DNA of 64,000 nt from Talinum fruticosum (lineage: Eukaryota > Streptophyta > Magnoliopsida > Caryophyllales > Talinaceae), in contig JAITYX010000016.1 in NCBI GenBank assembly GCA_021018815.1, forward strand, positions 3,177,001-3,241,000, in the 5' to 3' direction. Positions 25,958 through 38,646 of the stretch are shown here, one piece after another. Positions within the stretch are counted from its first letter, which is position 1. Each line of letters opens with the position of its first letter. The notes below the pieces were generated by a model. That model had not been told where the DNA came from. It worked only from the letters and a program-made list of their open reading frames with translations, and ran no database searches. A program made the translations under genes and the position numbers.

Positions 25958-27165
25958 ATGGAGAAAAACACGGAACATCCAGCCATTGTGGTTACTTCTC
26001 TCATCCTCATCTCTGTCTTCTTAGCTAGTGTTTCTGCCACCACTGAGTACAATCCCCAATATAATACTTATGGTCAAGATCCCAAACATTTTGTACTCGT
26101 TCATGGGGCTTGTTTGGGAGCATGGTCATGGTACAGGCTCATTCGACCTTTACTGTCGTATGGCCACAATGTCACAGCCATCGATTTAGCCGCTTCTGGG
26201 ATCAATCTTACACCGGAGAACGAGATCCGAACCTTCTCGGATTACACTAAGCCACTGATAGATTTCATGGCATCCATCCCCCAACTGAGAGGGTCGTACT
26301 AGTTGGCCATAGCTTAGGAGGAGCTGCCATTTCTCAAGCTATGGAGCTTTTCCCTCAGAAGATCTCTGTGGCTGTCTTTCTTACTGCTGCTATGCCTGGC
26401 CCTTCTCTCCCTTTCTCTGCTATTTTTCAACAGGTAATTCATGTCCCTCTTATGCTCCTGGACACAGCAAAAAGAGCTAGCTTATTATTATGTGTTAAAA
26501 GTTAGAATATTTGAAACGATCTTGCTAGTTTATGAACCACATGAACCGACCTGTATCACTACATATGCGTGGATATCTTAAATGTCGAAATCAACTCCTG
26601 ATTCAACTTTGATTTACTCTTACAAAATATGGTATATGAAGGCACTCGGGAACCTTGCAACAGCATTAGACAACAAGGTGAGCTATGAAAATGGCCCCAA
26701 CAATCCTCCCACCAACTTCATCTTCGGCCCCAGGTTCTTGTCCCAAGTAGTCTATCAATACAGCCCTCCTCAGGTAATTAACCCACTAAAATTCAATACT
26801 TCTCTGTAATTACTTTGAATATACACACACACTTTGTGCTAGAACAGTAAGTTTCACAGTCATTAACCAAAACTCTATATATACACTGGCAGGATTCAGC
26901 TCTAGCAATCACATTGGTTAGAACACTTCGATTGACCAGTGGAGAAGAACTCGTGTTCTCGAAAGAAAAATATGGATCGGTGAGGAGGGTTTTTATCATC
27001 TCAGAACTTGACCGAGTTTTGCCAAAGCAGTTTCAACAATTTATGATCGAGAAAAACCCACCCAACCGGGTTGAAACAGTTTTCGGGTCAGATCATTTGG
27101 TTATGACGTCTCAACCTAATCAACTTTTGGCTCTTCTATTGGGCATTGCTCGAGACTTCTCATGA
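25958..27165 (+). CDS. Methylesterase-family (SABP2/MES-like) alpha/beta-hydrolase, copy B
   Basis: Family members hydrolyse methyl esters of salicylate, jasmonate or auxin, or related esters; the substrate here is unknown. Exons are 25958-26433, 26642-26773 and 26893-27165, giving about 293 aa. Residues 1-31 are a hydrophobic signal peptide ending near SVSA, unusual for this mostly cytosolic family. The core follows: [17 protein letters not shown] (oxyanion loop), DLAASGINL, the nucleophile elbow GHSLGG, the acid Asp in ELDRV and the His in GSDHLVM, so the catalytic triad is complete. The frame breaks in a C-run at 26278-26282: one more C restores [16 protein letters not shown]. Donors are GTAATT and exon phases are 0, as in sister copies. 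Exon 2 is taken to start after ATGAAG, a motif conserved across copies. Confidence 0.9.
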
Positions 27166-27888
27166 TCTGTTCAAGGGATGAAACTATGTAGAGTGATCAA
27201 GGGAGGCCTCCGGACCCACCCAAAAAGCTGGCATTATCTACCATGCGGATAAAATATTATATGTATGAATAAACGCGCTTTACAATAAGCAGTTTCAATC
27301 ATTGAGATAAATTTTTTAGACGTTATATCGACTCCCTAATTTTTTTTTAATCATAATTACAAAGAATATTAGGTAATCATTTTCTTAAAAGTTTTACTTA
27401 TACTGTCATTAGTAAATATACATAAAAATTTTTGCGAATAAAAGGATATAAAGATAACTTTAGGCTGCATAACACATTCTAATTTGACAATATAATCATT
27501 TGTCACATTACCCTCTCTAAAAACACGATTAACTAAACAACATGAGAATAGAGATAGTATAATTCGTATATCTTAAACCAACGACTCGATCTTTCATGGA
27601 TGTGGATGACACCCTAATTATATAACAAAGGATCATCACTTTGGTACTTGGTCATGGATACGGTGTATTATGACTTGAGAATATAAGCATTTATTGTTTA
27701 AGGTCAGCAGTGCATGTAATAGACACCCTAGCTGACGGCTGAACTTTTGAAGGTGTGAATTTAAATTTATATTTGGAAAAAAATAGTACATAGAACTTTG
27801 ATTGGGGCTTTGTGAAATCATTTCCAAAAACAAACTTAAATAAAAAAAGTTTACCATGTGTTAGATGAATTATTATTATTATCAAAAA

Positions 27889-27950
<62 letters not shown>

Positions 27951-30225
27951 AAGAGTTTTCTATTCATTGCCCCGGGGCACAAATAAGTATTACTAATTGG
28001 GAAAGATTCTCATCAATTTGATAAATGAGATAATTAAATCTTAAATTTTTAAAACTATCTCATACTATGGACCTATTCAAGCAAAATGAGTTATTTGAGT
28101 GACGAATAACTGTCACGTGTAACTAGTAGTTGTTAGATTTTAGCTGTTAATTAACATATAGTTGTTCAATTGAGTGATTGAATAAATGTGTTTGTTAAAT
28201 TTATCAGTTGAGTTAGATAATTATTGTAAATTGACATAAAAGATATAGATAATTTGCCAAATATAAATTAATGAAGGGATACTTTTGTCAAAAAATGTGA
28301 AACGCTACTTTTAAATATGAAAAACTAATATTTTTAGTTTTTCAAAAACAATAATTAAAACGTTATAAGCCACTGGAAACGCTAATTAAAACACTAGCTT
28401 AGCGAACTCTAATATTTAGTTAATTACTTGTTTTAACTTGGTCAAAATGTTAAAAACTACTCTAAACGTTGTTGCCGAACCGGTCGTATATCTCGCCACA
28501 ATAAATAGCTAATGTTATAGGAAATTTCTATTTTAATTATATCCTATTTTAATATTTCTATTTTTTTATCTCTCTCTCTCTCGCTGTTTTTTCATCGAAT
28601 AAAAACTCAGCTAGTTCTTTTCCAATTTTGGTAATTCAATCTTCCTTTTTTATTTTATTTTTTATTTTTGTGACCACTCTGGGTTTTTTTTTTCCTCAAT
28701 TTCTAAATTTTGAGGTATATGTTTTTCCCATTCATCCGCAGATTGCTTCAGTCAATACCCTTTTTTAAATAATTCAATGTGAGTTTGATTAAAAAAGGAG
28801 GAATCTTTTTTATAAAATTTATCTACCTTTTATTTTACGGGAGCAAATGTGGTTTTTTATAGGACGGATGAATACAATATTGGAAGTGAAGAGGTGTGAA
28901 AAATATGATAAGATGAATATTCTAAGACTTAATTAAGAGAATCTTTCCTAATTAATGATTTTGATTTGATGCCCTTGGGCCACGGAATAGATTATAGTGC
29001 TCGCAAACTTTTCCTCTCTGAATACTTAAATTTGTCCGATCTGTAAAAAAATTGGGTATGGTTATCTTGAATTTTAAATTCAAACACAATATTTTTTATT
29101 TATTTTTTTGTCTAAACCTCGATTTTGATCCGAATTGAGTCTTGTCTTATTTGTCTAATCCATGAAAAATCGAGTACCACATAAAATATTTCGTCTAAAT
29201 TTTATACATTGACATATATATAATGTATCCAATGAGAGGAGAGGGATAGAGTGAGAGTGAGAGGATTCATTATAGGCCATTGGATAAAAATGAGTGGTGA
29301 GATTAATCTACCAAATAAAAACCCTAATTACTTCTTTCTCCACTATGTTACCCTACAACTACCATACTTCATTACTTTCTTCACTTTTCTAGCGGCAAAG
29401 CCGCTGGAATTTATGAAAACCTTACCCCAAATGCATCTAATTTAGGGCATGTTGAATCCCAAATCGAAAATTTATATATTGCACCCACGAATGATATAAA
29501 ATATCTTTGTTTTAATCTTGACCGTTAGATTTGAAATGAATTATTAAGATTGAATTCTCTCACTCTTACTTTATCCCCTCTTCTCATTTGATATATATAT
29601 ATATATATATAGACTCGTTTAGCTCGGGAAATTTCCACATAAGGCCGGATGGCTTTGAATATAGTTGTACATAAATAAATAAATCACACGAGAAATTTAT
29701 ATAAAGAATTTTTGTGTCACTGTGGCGTGTACCCTTTGCCCTGAAATCCATATATTATTAACTCCTCAATCTGTTGACTTTCCACACGTTACTTGGATTG
29801 TAGAATTTCTCAAGCAAATTAATTGGTGGTCACCTTTGAGTAAATCCCAAATTATTTGCATAAGATATGACTTGATGTGGGCTATAGTTCAAAATTAGAA
29901 TGTGCCACTTGCTATATTTTAGATTAATTTAGTGCATCTATATTGTAATCAAAATTAGTGCATCATTAAATCCATATTTACTCCTGTCAACTTAAATTTT
30001 CGGTTCATCAATTGGTTCATTTATAAAGTGTCGTAATACTTAGTGTAATTAGTAGAGAATTAAAAAAGCGTTGGGTGAGGCATGTTAGAGCCAACTCAAT
30101 ATTTATGTATGCATATATACGTATTGAGAACTGCACTTCTTTCAATCATCTGATTAAACTTTTAATTATTATAGTCAATGCTGTGACCCAAATAAAAAAC
30201 TCAACTTACCAGCTCATCATTCTTC
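27166..30225. other. Spacer between copies B and C
   Basis: Non-coding and AT-rich. It contains a TTA microsatellite and an AT run near 29590. Short frames at 27636-27885 and 29251-29445 lack domains or codon bias. The last 60 bp carry copy C's promoter. Confidence 0.45.
27889..27947. repeat. (TTA)n microsatellite
   Basis: About 19 uninterrupted TTA units, with a shorter TTA run at 27869-27882 just before it. Confidence 0.95.
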
Positions 30226-30232
30226 TATAAAT
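30226..30232 (+). promoter_or_regulatory. TATA box of copy C
   Basis: TATAAAT within TTCTATAAATTGATGAGCAA, 62 bp before the ATG; shared with copies B, E and F. Confidence 0.75.
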
Positions 30233-30287
30233 TGATGAGCAAATCAAGCTAAAAGAATTCAAGGCCAATTAGGTCAAAGGAAACCTC

Positions 30288-32138
30288 ATGGAGAAAAACA
30301 TGATCAAAAACCCTGTAATTTTAGTAGTTGCTGTCAGCCTCCTGTCTCTCTCCTTTGCTGGTGTTTCTGCATCTCTTCTGTCTGGTGGTGTTTCTGTATC
30401 CATAGGACTCCATGATCCTAAGCATAGTTACCATGAATATCCTAAGCATTTTGTGCTGGTTCATGGGGCTTGTTTAGGTGCATGGTCATGGTACAAGATT
30501 ATCCCACTATTGAAATCATATGGACACACTGTCACAGCCATCGATTTAGCCGCTTCTGGGATCAATCTTACGCATTTCAACGACATCCAATCCTTCTCAG
30601 ATTACTCTAAGCCGCTGATGGATTTCATGGAGTCCATTCCGTCAACCGAGAAGGTCATACTAGTTGGTCATAGCTTCGGGGAGCTTCCATATCTCAAGCT
30701 ATGGAGCTTTTCCCTGAGAAGATCTCCGTGGCTGTGTTTTTAACTGCTTTTATGCCTGGCCCTTCTCTCCCTCTTTCTGATATTGTTCAAAAGGTAATTC
30801 TAATCTAAGATATATATATATATGTATATATAAAAGATATACTAAATGTTTATATGAAATTGTCCCAGAAAGTTTTGCAAGAGGGGAAGATAAAATTTTC
30901 AATTTTTTTATTCCCTTTCTGAAATTTCATAAGGTATTAGAACTTAAAGATATACATGGGTGGTTTCAGTTTGGGTTAATGTTTTTGGGTGTGACATAAT
31001 TGGGAAAATCTCAAAAGATAGGGTTTGATCTAATTAATGTCATTAAATTTACCTTTGCATGCAGAATTTTTTATTATTGTCTTCACTTTAATTATTAATC
31101 GTATTTGTCAATAGGTATTAATATAGTGATTAAATTTATGTATCACATCATTAATTAATTATCCCCGTTATGCTAACTTGAATTACCTAGTACTGAATAA
31201 AAGAATATTAATCGGGTTTTGAACATCACAATGAAAAAAACCTCTATGTTTTTTTGTGTTTTGATTAATTTTAATTAAAATGATCAATTCAATTCATGAT
31301 CAAATTGGATTACTTTACCTCGAGTCTAAACAACTATGCATATATCACTTTCTAAGTTTTTGCCCCAAGTTATCTAACTACTTTTATACCATGAATCCGA
31401 GACATGTACTTCTAGGCCACACATTAATTAGCTTTTGGAGGGAGGCATGCGATTTTATGAGGGGGTTTTAAAGGGAAAAAATATTTCATTGTAGGATTTC
31501 AGGACTATAATATAATATTTATAGTTATTTAATGATTATGCATATAAAATTTAAATATTTTCCTAATTACTGTATTGATTATTTTCACTTACTCTTGCAA
31601 AATGTAATGAAGGCCATCGAAACTTCTGGATTTGCACTGGACAACAAGCTCAGCTTTGACAATGGACCCAACAATCCTCCCACACGTTTCATCTTTGGGC
31701 CCACTTACACAACCCAAGTAATGTATGAACACAGCCCACCAAAGGTAATTTATTAAATTATTTATCCTGCAAAATTATGTATGTATTTCCAGAATTAAAT
31801 TAATATTCTTTTTTATAAAACAAATTAAATTAAAATTTTAACTTAAGGAATATACATATTGACAGGATCCAGCTCTAGCGGTCACGTTGGTTAGAACACT
31901 CAAGTTAACCAGTGCAGAAGAGCTACAGTTTACAAAAACCAAATACGGGTCAGTGAAACGGGTTTATATCATGTCGGAAAAAGATCGGGTTTTGCTAAAG
32001 AAGGATCAGGAGTGGATGGTTGAGAAGAACCCACCAAACCGGGTTGAAACAATTTTAGGGTCAGATCACATGGTTATGACATCTAAACCCGGTGAACTTC
32101 TGGCTCGTCTATTGCGTATTGCCCGAGACTTCTACTAA
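30288..32138 (+). CDS. Methylesterase-family alpha/beta-hydrolase, copy C
   Basis: Exons are 30288-30793, 31613-31744 and 31866-32138, giving about 303 aa. It has the longest N-terminal region of the array: a hydrophobic signal segment, then an extra GGVSVSIGLHDPKHSYHEYP linker before [17 protein letters not shown]. The nucleophile elbow GHSFGG is readable only after adding one G to the G-run 30678-30681. The acid residue (SEKDRV) and GSDHMVM histidine in exon 3 are intact, and exons 2 and 3 have clean frames. Intron 1 is 819 bp and intron 2 is 121 bp. Same family and likely role as copy B; substrate unknown. Uncorrected, the frame ends at a stop 63 bp after the elbow. Confidence 0.9.
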
Positions 32139-33014
32139 TTTAGAGGCGAAGCTACATCAAAGACAAGGAATGGATGCTTTGACCCCTCCCACCAAAAATA
32201 ACATCAAAGACTATATATATGTATTAATAAATATAATAAGCATGTATACACTTATATGTATGAATTATATCAAGTTTTATTTATACCTCTTTTTGAGGTA
32301 CATCAATAATTTATTTAAATAATAAAAACATGGATCGATTATGTGTGTTTATAATTCTCTTAGTCTCTTAAATTAATTATAATTAGTATATTTTTATTAA
32401 ATTTAATCGAATATAATTTCTTCAACCATTCAGTTAAACAATTATCCGCTACTTAAATAACTAATTTAAACTGCTAATTAAAGGGTTATAAAAATATTTT
32501 TGTATATATAATACTTTGAAAAAGAAATATCAATCTATCAACGAGATAGAGTTAGCACGTTATATATAGATACTGAACAACCTATATACTTTTGATATAA
32601 TGCATATTGGATAGTTTTTAACTTTTATTTTTTTAGAATGGGTAAAAGTTACATAGAAATCTTAAGCAGCCTTTCTTATAAAGATTTAACCCAAAATATC
32701 ATCAGCCATAATAGAAGAAAAGAGAAGGGAAGGGCTAGAAACCCAAACATGGGGAATATGGGTTATATATCCTTTTAATTTACTTTTTTCATTTCACAAT
32801 ATCTGTCACTTTATAATCTCAATGATATATTAATAACTAGTTTAAAATTTTTGTCCTTTTTTTCTCTCCTTTTTCATTGACTTTCTTCATTTATAACGAA
32901 AACTTGGTGAAAATTAGTCTTTTAACATAAATTTTATCATGTATTTTATAATTCCTTAGTATTCTCTCATAAGTTAAAAACGACAAATATTATAAAATAG
33001 AAGAAGTATAATAA
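32139..33014. other. Spacer after copy C
   Basis: Copy C 3' flank and non-coding AT-rich DNA with an inverted Stowaway-like MITE copy at its end. Confidence 0.45.
32782..33009. mobile_element. Stowaway-like MITE, inverted worn copy
   Basis: Begins TTCATTTCACAATATCTGTC and ends with ACGACAAATATTATAAAATA. The interior, read on the minus strand, resembles the element at 33095-33354 (TTTTAACATAAATTTTATCATG). Boundaries are approximate. Confidence 0.5.
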
Positions 33015-33960
33015 ATCATACTAAAGACTTTTTAAGTATTAGTTATGAGGCATCACGGCTTGTGTTGTGGCCTCTATTATGATTGTGTCATTAACTTCCT
33101 CCGTTTCAAAATACATGTCGTTTTAAAGTTATGCGGGAATACCAAGGAAACACAAAATTCATGATAAATTTTATGTTAAAAGACTAAGTTGTCCCTATAT
33201 TTTATTAGAAATGAAAAAAAGAAGAGAAACAAAGCAATTAATAAGGACAAAGTTAGTAAACTAGTAATTAATATGTCATTGAAATTGTAAAGTGACAAGT
33301 ATTATGAAACGATAAAAGTTAGTTAAAGTGACATGTATTTTAAAATGAAGGGAGTATTTCGGAGTCCGAAGATAAGATATTTTCCTGCGCTGTTGAGTGT
33401 TTACGTTCTCCATGCAGTATATGTTTTTGAAGTAAAAGCATTGCCTTCGCATATTCCCAAAGATATGCATAACAGATTTCTGCTTAGTAGTGTCATGCTC
33501 ATCTCTTTTGATTTGTTACGTTTAACTCTTAAAAAAAATTTTAAAAAATTATAATGGTTGTCATTTTACTACAATGACAATTATTATAGTTTCTTTCAAT
33601 TCTAACCGTACATATAAATCAATCATAATCTAACCTTGTTGAGAAATAATAGACGCACTTGCCATATTCATATGAATGAAATCAAGTCTTGATAAATGGA
33701 TCATTTAATTCAATTTAGGTAAGCCTATTTTCGGGGTCAAATTATGTTTAGGTTAAACAAAATCATGCCGACTTTAAGTTTTATTAATATTCGGTCCAAT
33801 AAATTTTTCTTACAAAGAAAAATAAATTTGGTAAAAATGTCAAAAGTCCGTTAGGTTCGGTTGCGGTCGATTGTGGTTTTAGGTCCACTCTAAATGAGTT
33901 GTTCAAATATATGGTCGAACATGGATCGTATATTACCCTAAGTGTGTCATCCAATCATTC
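33015..33960 (+). repeat. Duplicated spacer segment, copy 2
   Basis: Partner of 21632-23900. It lacks the foldback element but has its own MITE insertion at 33095-33354. Both copies lie a few kb downstream of a methylesterase copy, which supports block duplication of gene plus spacer. Confidence 0.75.
33095..33354. mobile_element. Stowaway-like MITE, about 260 bp
   Basis: Left end CTTCCTCCGTTTCAAAATAC and inverted right end CTCCCTTCATTTTAAAATAC, both continuing ATGTC, give 25-bp terminal inverted repeats. TA dinucleotides flank both sides (left 33092-33093, one base off; right 33355-33356). It is absent from the paired spacer at 21.7 kb, which confirms insertion after duplication. No coding capacity. 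Confidence 0.75.
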
Positions 33961-36410
33961 GCGAAATTTGCTTCTCAAAAAATATGATGAATGGTAGTGT
34001 GCTAGTAATCTACAACGAGCTTCTTAATATCATGAACGATGAAGTCAATTCTCCAAGGTGAATGAATCATTTTTTTTAACTGCATGTATAATAATCTTGC
34101 TATTACTTTCAATCGAGATCTTTTGGATGCCAAGTTTAGTAGCTTCCTATAACCTCATCCTAAGCATTAACAATAGATGTAGTACCTAAATTGCTCCCTC
34201 TACTTGGATAAGATTGGCCTTCCAATCTCGTAGTAAGTACCTTGTCATAACTTTGTTATTCAATCAAAATTCAATTTGACCAAGGCTCAGTACGGAAGAT
34301 TCCACCTCACCAGGTGTTGTTACTTCATTTCTTTTTCACCGCTGACGATTTAATAACTTTCTGACATAATGAATAATCCATATCTTACTCCGGAGTCTCC
34401 AATAACTCTTTGGTAGGTATCAACTATAAAGAAGGTGTTTTAGTACATAATAATTTGTACCATTGTAGGTCTCTTATACGTACCTGTATTTTACTGTGAA
34501 ACACATTTTGACCTATTGACCCTCACCTTGAGTACACGTATATGGATCGTACAAGTCTATTATTGTCAGCTGTACCTTGAAAATCAACTTGGACATTTAA
34601 TTTCGTCGTTCAATCAATTCATTAACGAAGTATCAAAAAATGTTGGTGATCGACAAGAAAGTTTTGGGTAAAATACACGAGGAGAGACGACATTCAACGT
34701 ATTTGCGTCAGAGTGTGCACATATGTGGATACTGCAAACTAAACTTGCTTATTCATTTTCTTTTTCTAAAAAATAATTTTTTAAGTTTTATTTTTCGTCC
34801 TTTGATGAAAAGTAGGATCAAAATTATTTTTAAGGAAAATAATTTTATCATATGGGGGAAAATAAATATGGGGAATGTGGTTATCCGCGTTGCAAGTGAT
34901 GTGTGACCGGTACAAGGGTTATAGTAAGATTCAAATCCCATCTCTCGAGTACATTATTTGAATCCGATAAGCTCTTTCGTAAATTTGGGGAATTATACTC
35001 CGGGACTATCTGAACTATATAGATAGTAGGATGATTGGGGATCGTTGACACTGATTTTTTTAGTCATCTTTTGCCATGATTTTTCAGAGCTATATCATGT
35101 AAAAATCTAGTAATAATGGAGAGAATTGATTGTGATACCCTCTCCCTTAACATCTGCTCTGTATTTATATCATGAGAATTCTAAGTTGGATACAAGTATA
35201 CTTCCTATACAAATAAAGTTCTAAAACTCATGAGAGATATAAGTCCTTTTGAATTCTAATTAATACGCAAGCATGTTATGACTTTTATTCTAGTGCTACA
35301 CCATAATACCAACTCCTAATACGTCCTTTAGAAAGACGATAGCGATTCTCTTCCATTGCTTCAATTAAGAGAAAAAAGAGTAACCGCCTCTTAGACTTCT
35401 TTTCCTCGGTTAAGAGAGTCACTTCGTACCTCACCAACACTTGGCAAAAATATTTTCCACTTCAAAAGATAGGAAGTTGATTTTCCAGACATGGGTAATT
35501 TTGACGATTTAAATCGAAACTTGCCCATTTCATAGTGGCAGAACTAGGAGGCCAGAGGGTCATAGCCCCCCCAATAATTTTGAAAAAAATTGGTGATCTT
35601 TAAAAAAAAAAATTTAACATAATATTTAATAAATTAGATTTTAAAAAATTAGATTTAACAAATTAGATTTAATAAATTAATATTTAGCAAATTCTTTTAG
35701 TGATATCTAACCTAAAAATTCTAATCTAAAACAAATAATATTTAACAAATTAGATTTTGCTAAAATTTTAGTGATATTTATCCTAAAAAAATTGAATATT
35801 TAATAAATTGGGAAGGACATATATATGATACAAGTTATTTTGTAATATATAAAGTCATAAGATTATTAAATATTTTTTGATCTTATTATCTGTCTCTGAA
35901 CCCTAATATTACTCTTTCCCTATATCTTTTAATTTAAATTTTATTCTCAATTATCAATTCCCAAAAGAAGTATGTTTAGCATTAATATTATATTTCTTTT
36001 AGTGAATTGATTGTTATTGGATTTATGTATTATTATGTTAGTTAATCTAATTTATTTATAGTCAATAATATATTCGATGAAATCAGCGATTCATTTAACT
36101 TATGAATATAAAATTACAAAAAAGAATATGACTATGATTTATTATTGTTGTTGTTGTTGTTTTTTTTTCCTCATACTTTTCTCATTAATTATGAATAAAA
36201 TATTAACATGACTTTTTTAATGGAGCAATTCTTTAAACTCCACGATAATTTTCTTTTATATACTTCTATGTAGTCCAACACTACAATGTAGTGGCCACTA
36301 AATTTCGACTTTGGAGATGATTGCTTATCTATTTATTACACAAATTTTCTTCATAATACTCTCTATAAATTAATTGTAACTAATGTTAGGTATAATTTAT
36401 ATAAGTAAAA
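33961..36410. other. Spacer between duplicated segment and the 160-bp repeat
   Basis: No gene seen. At 35600-35800 short TTTAACAAATTAGAT-like units recur in AT-rich DNA. The 34000-34900 part is less AT-rich and may be old transposon debris, but I could not name it. Confidence 0.4.
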
Positions 36411-36793
36411 CTCAACTCTAAAATTTAACATCAATTTTTTTATTTGTCAATATTTATCACCGTATATACAGCCACTAAAACAATTAAAAATTGATCGAGT
36501 TTTTCAAAAAACAAGATAACTTCAACAATTTGGATCGAAATTTATTATTTGATAGGGAATATAAAAAAATCTCAACTCTAAGATTTGATGTAGCATTTAT
36601 TCATTCGTTGATATTAATCACCATGTTTACAACCATTAAAATGATTCGAGTTTACTAATTTTTTGAATACCGAGTGACTTCAAAGGTTTGAATTGAAACT
36701 TTAGCATTTGATAAGGAACATTAAAAGAAGCTCAACCCTAAAATTTGATGTGAAAATTTTTTATTTAGTCAATATTTACCACCATATATAATG
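36411..36793 (+). repeat. 160-bp tandem repeat, 2.4 copies
   Basis: Units begin with CTCAACTCTA at 36411, CTCAACTCTA at 36571 and CTCAACCCTA at 36731, a spacing of exactly 160 bp twice. Each unit continues through an AAATTTGATGT-like segment, an AATATTNATCACC segment and a TTTGATANGGAA segment. It lies about 380 bp upstream of copy D. Confidence 0.85.
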
Positions 36794-37085
36794 TTAAAAG
36801 TTATTTTCTTTCCTACTAATTAAACAATAAAAAATATGAGTTAAAATTTATTTTTCTTTTAAAATTTTTTAAAAATCTTTTTCCTTCAACCAAAACCCAC
36901 CATGATTGAGAAAATTATTGAGGGCCACAAGAAAGAAAAAGAAGAAAACGACTAAGCTAAGGCCTCCACTGATTTTTCTATGAAGATAGAGTAAAACTTT
37001 TTCGCTAGGACAAGTTGTCTTTCTTCTAGAGAGAGAAAACTGAGGGAAAAAAAGAAAATGAAAACAATTTTCCCACAAATTCTTG

Positions 37086-37092
37086 TACAAAT
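37086..37092 (+). promoter_or_regulatory. Altered TATA block of copy D
   Basis: TTCTTGTACAAATTTACTAA occupies the place of the CTATAAATTGATAAG block of the other copies, and the downstream GCAAATGCAGG is kept. The TATA core is changed to TACAAAT, so expression of D may differ. Confidence 0.5.
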
Positions 37093-37170
37093 TTACTAAG
37101 CAAATGCAGGGTAGAAAACTCTGAACTCTGAACTCAATCAGCAAGAGAAATAGCAAGGTGAACACAAAAA

Positions 37171-38646
37171 ATGAGAAATCTTGTAATTCTGGTTTCTCTC
37201 ATCCTCTCTCTCTCATTTGCTGCTGCTTTTGCATCTAAAGAGCACCACTACTCTAAGCACTTTGTGCTGGTTCATGGGACTTGTATGGGGGCATGGTCAT
37301 GGTACAAGCTCGTTCCGCCATTAAAGTCATATGGCCACAATGTCACAGCCATCGATTTAGCCGCTTCTGGGGTCAATCTTTTTCCGGTGAACGAGATACG
37401 ATCCCTCTCAGATTACTCTAAGCCACTCATGGATTTCATGGAATCCATCCCTTCAAGTGAGAGAGTCATACTTGTTGGGCATAGCTTTGGAGGAGCTTCC
37501 ATTTCCCAGGCTATGGAGCTTTACCCTGAGAAAGTCTCCGTGGCTGTCTTTCTTACTGCTTTTATGCCTGGTCCTTCCCTCCCTCTTTCAGTTATTCTTC
37601 AGCAGGTAAATATTCAAACCCAAGCAAGAAAAAATAGGCAGTTTATCTTGGGTTATAAGGTCTAATCCAAGATAGTTTAATATGTACATATAATTGTTTG
37701 GTCATGTGAACACCAACAAGAGAGGCTGGCCTCCTGGTCAAAGCCGAACCTTGAACTTGAACTCGAGTGTCTTATTGGCGAGTTTGTACAAGCCTGTTGA
37801 TTGTTGTTATTTCATTTGAATTTTCAAGTATAATGTCCAAATCATGCATTTATGATATCTAAATTGGTCTAAATAATTTATTTTTCATGATAAATTGGTC
37901 TAAGCATTATCTGAATTATTCTAGATCCATAAAGAGGAACTTGGAGACCCAAAACTAAGCACCAATTCTGAGGGTCCCGGACTCCAAATCTAAAATTAAG
38001 GCTAAAAAGTTGTAATCGAACCCTTTTTTTTCTACGTCTTAAAAATGAGGATAATTAAGTCGGAAATATTGTTGTCAAGTTAATTTGAACTTTACTCTTA
38101 TACCGATCCACATTAAATGGAATGAAGGCAGTGAGTAGCGTGGCAACAGCATTAGACAACAAGGTGAACTTCGACGACGGCCCCAACAACCCTCCCACCT
38201 CCCTCATTTTCGGCCCTCAGTACATATCCCAGGTGCTCTGTCAACACAGCCCGCCTCAGGTAATTTAAATATTTAACTCATAAATAATAAATTTATTTCC
38301 ATAATTAGTAAATTATGGGCCTAGTAATTTGCCTTGACCATAAGAAAATATGTTGATAGGATGCAGCTTTGGCAACTATGCTGGTTAGGTTGGGCCGGTT
38401 GGTCCGTGGAGAAGAACTGGTATTTACTGAAGCTAAATATGGGTCGGTGTATCGAGTTTATATTATTGCAGAAATGGATCAGGTTTTACAGAAGCAGTTA
38501 CAGGAGTGGATCGTCAATAAAACCCACCCAGCCGGGTTGAAAGGATTGCAGGCTCGGATCACATGGTTATGATGTCTAAACCAGATCAGCTTTTGGTTCA
38601 GTTATTAGGCATCGCCCAGGACTTCTCGTTATTTGTTTCTGGTTAA
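37171..38646 (+). CDS. Methylesterase-family alpha/beta-hydrolase, copy D
   Basis: Exons are 37171-37605, 38128-38259 and 38360-38646, giving about 284 aa. Exon 1 is fully open: signal peptide (residues 1-22, ending near AAAFA), [26 protein letters not shown] and GHSFGGAS, where GGAGGA codons give no homopolymer. Exon 2 is open. In exon 3 the frame breaks at an A-run (38519-38522); alignment with B shows one A missing, after which SDHMVM and the C-terminal helix read on. The usual stop after DFS has become TTA, so the protein gains about five residues before TAA at 38644-38646. The acid Asp (AEMDQV) is present. The start lacks the MEKN residues of other copies. Substrate unknown. Confidence 0.88.

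Noticed and set aside
27889..27947. Regular short repeats, considered as CRISPR-like or satellite arrays
   Set aside because: They are simple TTA, TAA or TA microsatellites without spacers; a plant nuclear context also argues against CRISPR.
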